Assembly (NCBI GenBank): GCA_024434115.1
Contig: QMIT01000009.1
Coordinates: 1 to 64,000 of the forward strand
Source of the DNA: Chloroflexota bacterium
GTDB lineage: Bacteria > Chloroflexota > Anaerolineae > Aggregatilineales > J027
Reading direction: 5' to 3'
Length of the DNA stretch: 64,000 bases
Under the pieces are notes generated by a model. That model was not told the DNA's origin. It was given only the letters and a program-made list of their open reading frames with translations, and did no database searches. This document shows positions 63,241 to 64,000 of the stretch, piece after piece (the first letter of the stretch is position 1; the number at the start of each line of letters is the position of its first letter). The translations under genes and the position numbers were made by a program.

Positions 63241-64000
63241 ATGGACTATACAACGTTGTCACCGGAAGAAGTTCAACATTTTTTGGACTATGGTTTTGTT
63301 CACTTAACCAATTGTTTTGATACCAACTTTGCCGCGCAATCAACCGCTGCTGCGTTCGAGCGTCTTGGATATCGGGAAGATGATCCCGCCACATGGGAGC
63401 AGCCCATCATCCATATGCCAAACAAGGAGTTTGTTGATGTAAAAGAATTCTCGCCCAAAGTCTATGGTGCTATCTGTGATTTGCTGGGCGGGGAGGATCG
63501 TGTTCAAACCCCTGTTCGTTGGGGTGATGGCTATATTGTCAACTTTAGACTCGGCGCTGACCGGGACTGGGTTGCCCCATCTCCAGAGTCGGGCGGCTGG
63601 CACAAAGATGGCGATTTCTTCTGGCATTTTCTGGATAGCCCTGAACAAGGCCTGCTTTTGATTGTCGTTTGGCGTGACATTGAACCGAGAGGTGGGGGGA
63701 CTTTTATGGCCTGCGACTCGATCAAACCCGTCGCCGAATATTTGAACAACAACCGCGAAGGTTTACATCCCTTTGAAGGCGGTTTTGGTAAGTTTATTCA
63801 TGAATGCAAAGACTTTCGTGAACTAACAGGAAAAGCAGGGGATGTCGTCATTATGCACCCCTTTATGCTTCATGCGTCCTCACAAAACCATTCCGGTAAA
63901 GCCCGCTTTATCACCAATCCCCCAGTAGCATTAAAAGCGCCAATGAACTTCAACCGGGATCATGTGGAAGATTTCTCCCCTGTTGAACTGGCGGTTTTGA
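63241..64000 (+). CDS. PhyH-type Fe(II)/2-oxoglutarate dioxygenase (runs off the window)
   Basis: The first 253 codons of a gene continuing past base 64000; no stop is reached. ATG 63241 has AGGAGA 8 bases upstream. The jelly-roll iron site is present: H121 and D123 in GGWHKDGDFFW, and distal H211 in MLHASSQNHSGK, with Arg222 in the 2-oxoglutarate position (KARFITNP). It resembles phytanoyl-CoA dioxygenase-family hydroxylases. The substrate is unknown. It is divergent from GH43 across a likely shared operator, so its product may act on the same sugar or on a related natural product. Confidence 0.85.
   Translation, partial: MDYTTLSPEEVQHFLDYGFVHLTNCFDTNFAAQSTAAAFERLGYREDDPATWEQPIIHMPNKEFVDVKEFSPKVYGAICDLLGGEDRVQTPVRWGDGYIVNFRLGADRDWVAPSPESGGWHKDGDFFWHFLDSPEQGLLLIVVWRDIEPRGGGTFMACDSIKPVAEYLNNNREGLHPFEGGFGKFIHECKDFRELTGKAGDVVIMHPFMLHASSQNHSGKARFITNPPVALKAPMNFNRDHVEDFSPVELAVL

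Overview
The window looks like chromosome of a Chloroflexota bacterium, most likely Anaerolineae-related. This is an inference from protein style: Thr/Pro/Ser-rich linkers beside LysM, SH3 and CARDB domains, many TPR and beta-propeller exported proteins, LuxR-hydrolase fusions, a tmRNA tag ending ALAA, and frequent GTG/TTG starts. No 16S or 23S rRNA is present to fix the taxonomy; only the 3' part of a 5S rRNA lies at the left edge.

Layout. 1-5.2 kb: 5S end, rsfS-thpR, a tmRNA gene with an abnormal 3' T-arm followed by a LAGLIDADG endonuclease gene, an MddA-type methyltransferase and a LuxR/hydrolase fusion. 5.2-20 kb: TPR protein, membrane MutS-like ATPase, LysM protein, GT2, a SerB-like phosphatase, two solute-binding proteins and a GT4 plus polyprenyl sugar-phosphate transferase pair (exopolysaccharide). 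20-32 kb: a propeller gene split by an apparent frameshift, rho, fbp, uppS-frr, an alkaline-phosphatase-superfamily enzyme, a TPR protein and pccB. 32-44 kb: tandem VOC protein, plant-polysaccharide genes (GH105, GH127) with ThuA, thioesterase, alcohol dehydrogenase and FemAB-like genes, tRNA-Ala(CGC), rlmB, and a small ATP-grip RNA ligase resembling RLIG1. 44-54 kb: htpG, a giant propeller protein, an MFS transporter, an orphan histidine kinase and a BNR membrane protein interrupted by an in-frame amber codon.

54.3-58.2 kb is the most unusual part: a tightly coupled six-gene minus-strand operon encoding a membrane protein, an E2-like (UBC) protein, a JAB/JAMM protein with a possible C-terminal UBC-like domain, an E1-like (ThiF) protein, a Pro-rich 114-aa protein ending in glycine, and a DUF433 protein. 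It resembles prokaryotic ubiquitin-like conjugation loci, but has no recognisable ubiquitin-like protein, a His-to-Gln change in the JAMM motif, and no E1 cysteine at the usual catalytic site.

58.4-60.3 kb is a transposon scar (a decayed IS982-type element in an EamA transporter gene, and a fragment of a second transposase). 60.3-64 kb holds a beta-lactamase-fold hydrolase and a GH43 glycosidase, divergent from a PhyH-type dioxygenase that runs off the window, with a LacI-type palindrome between them.
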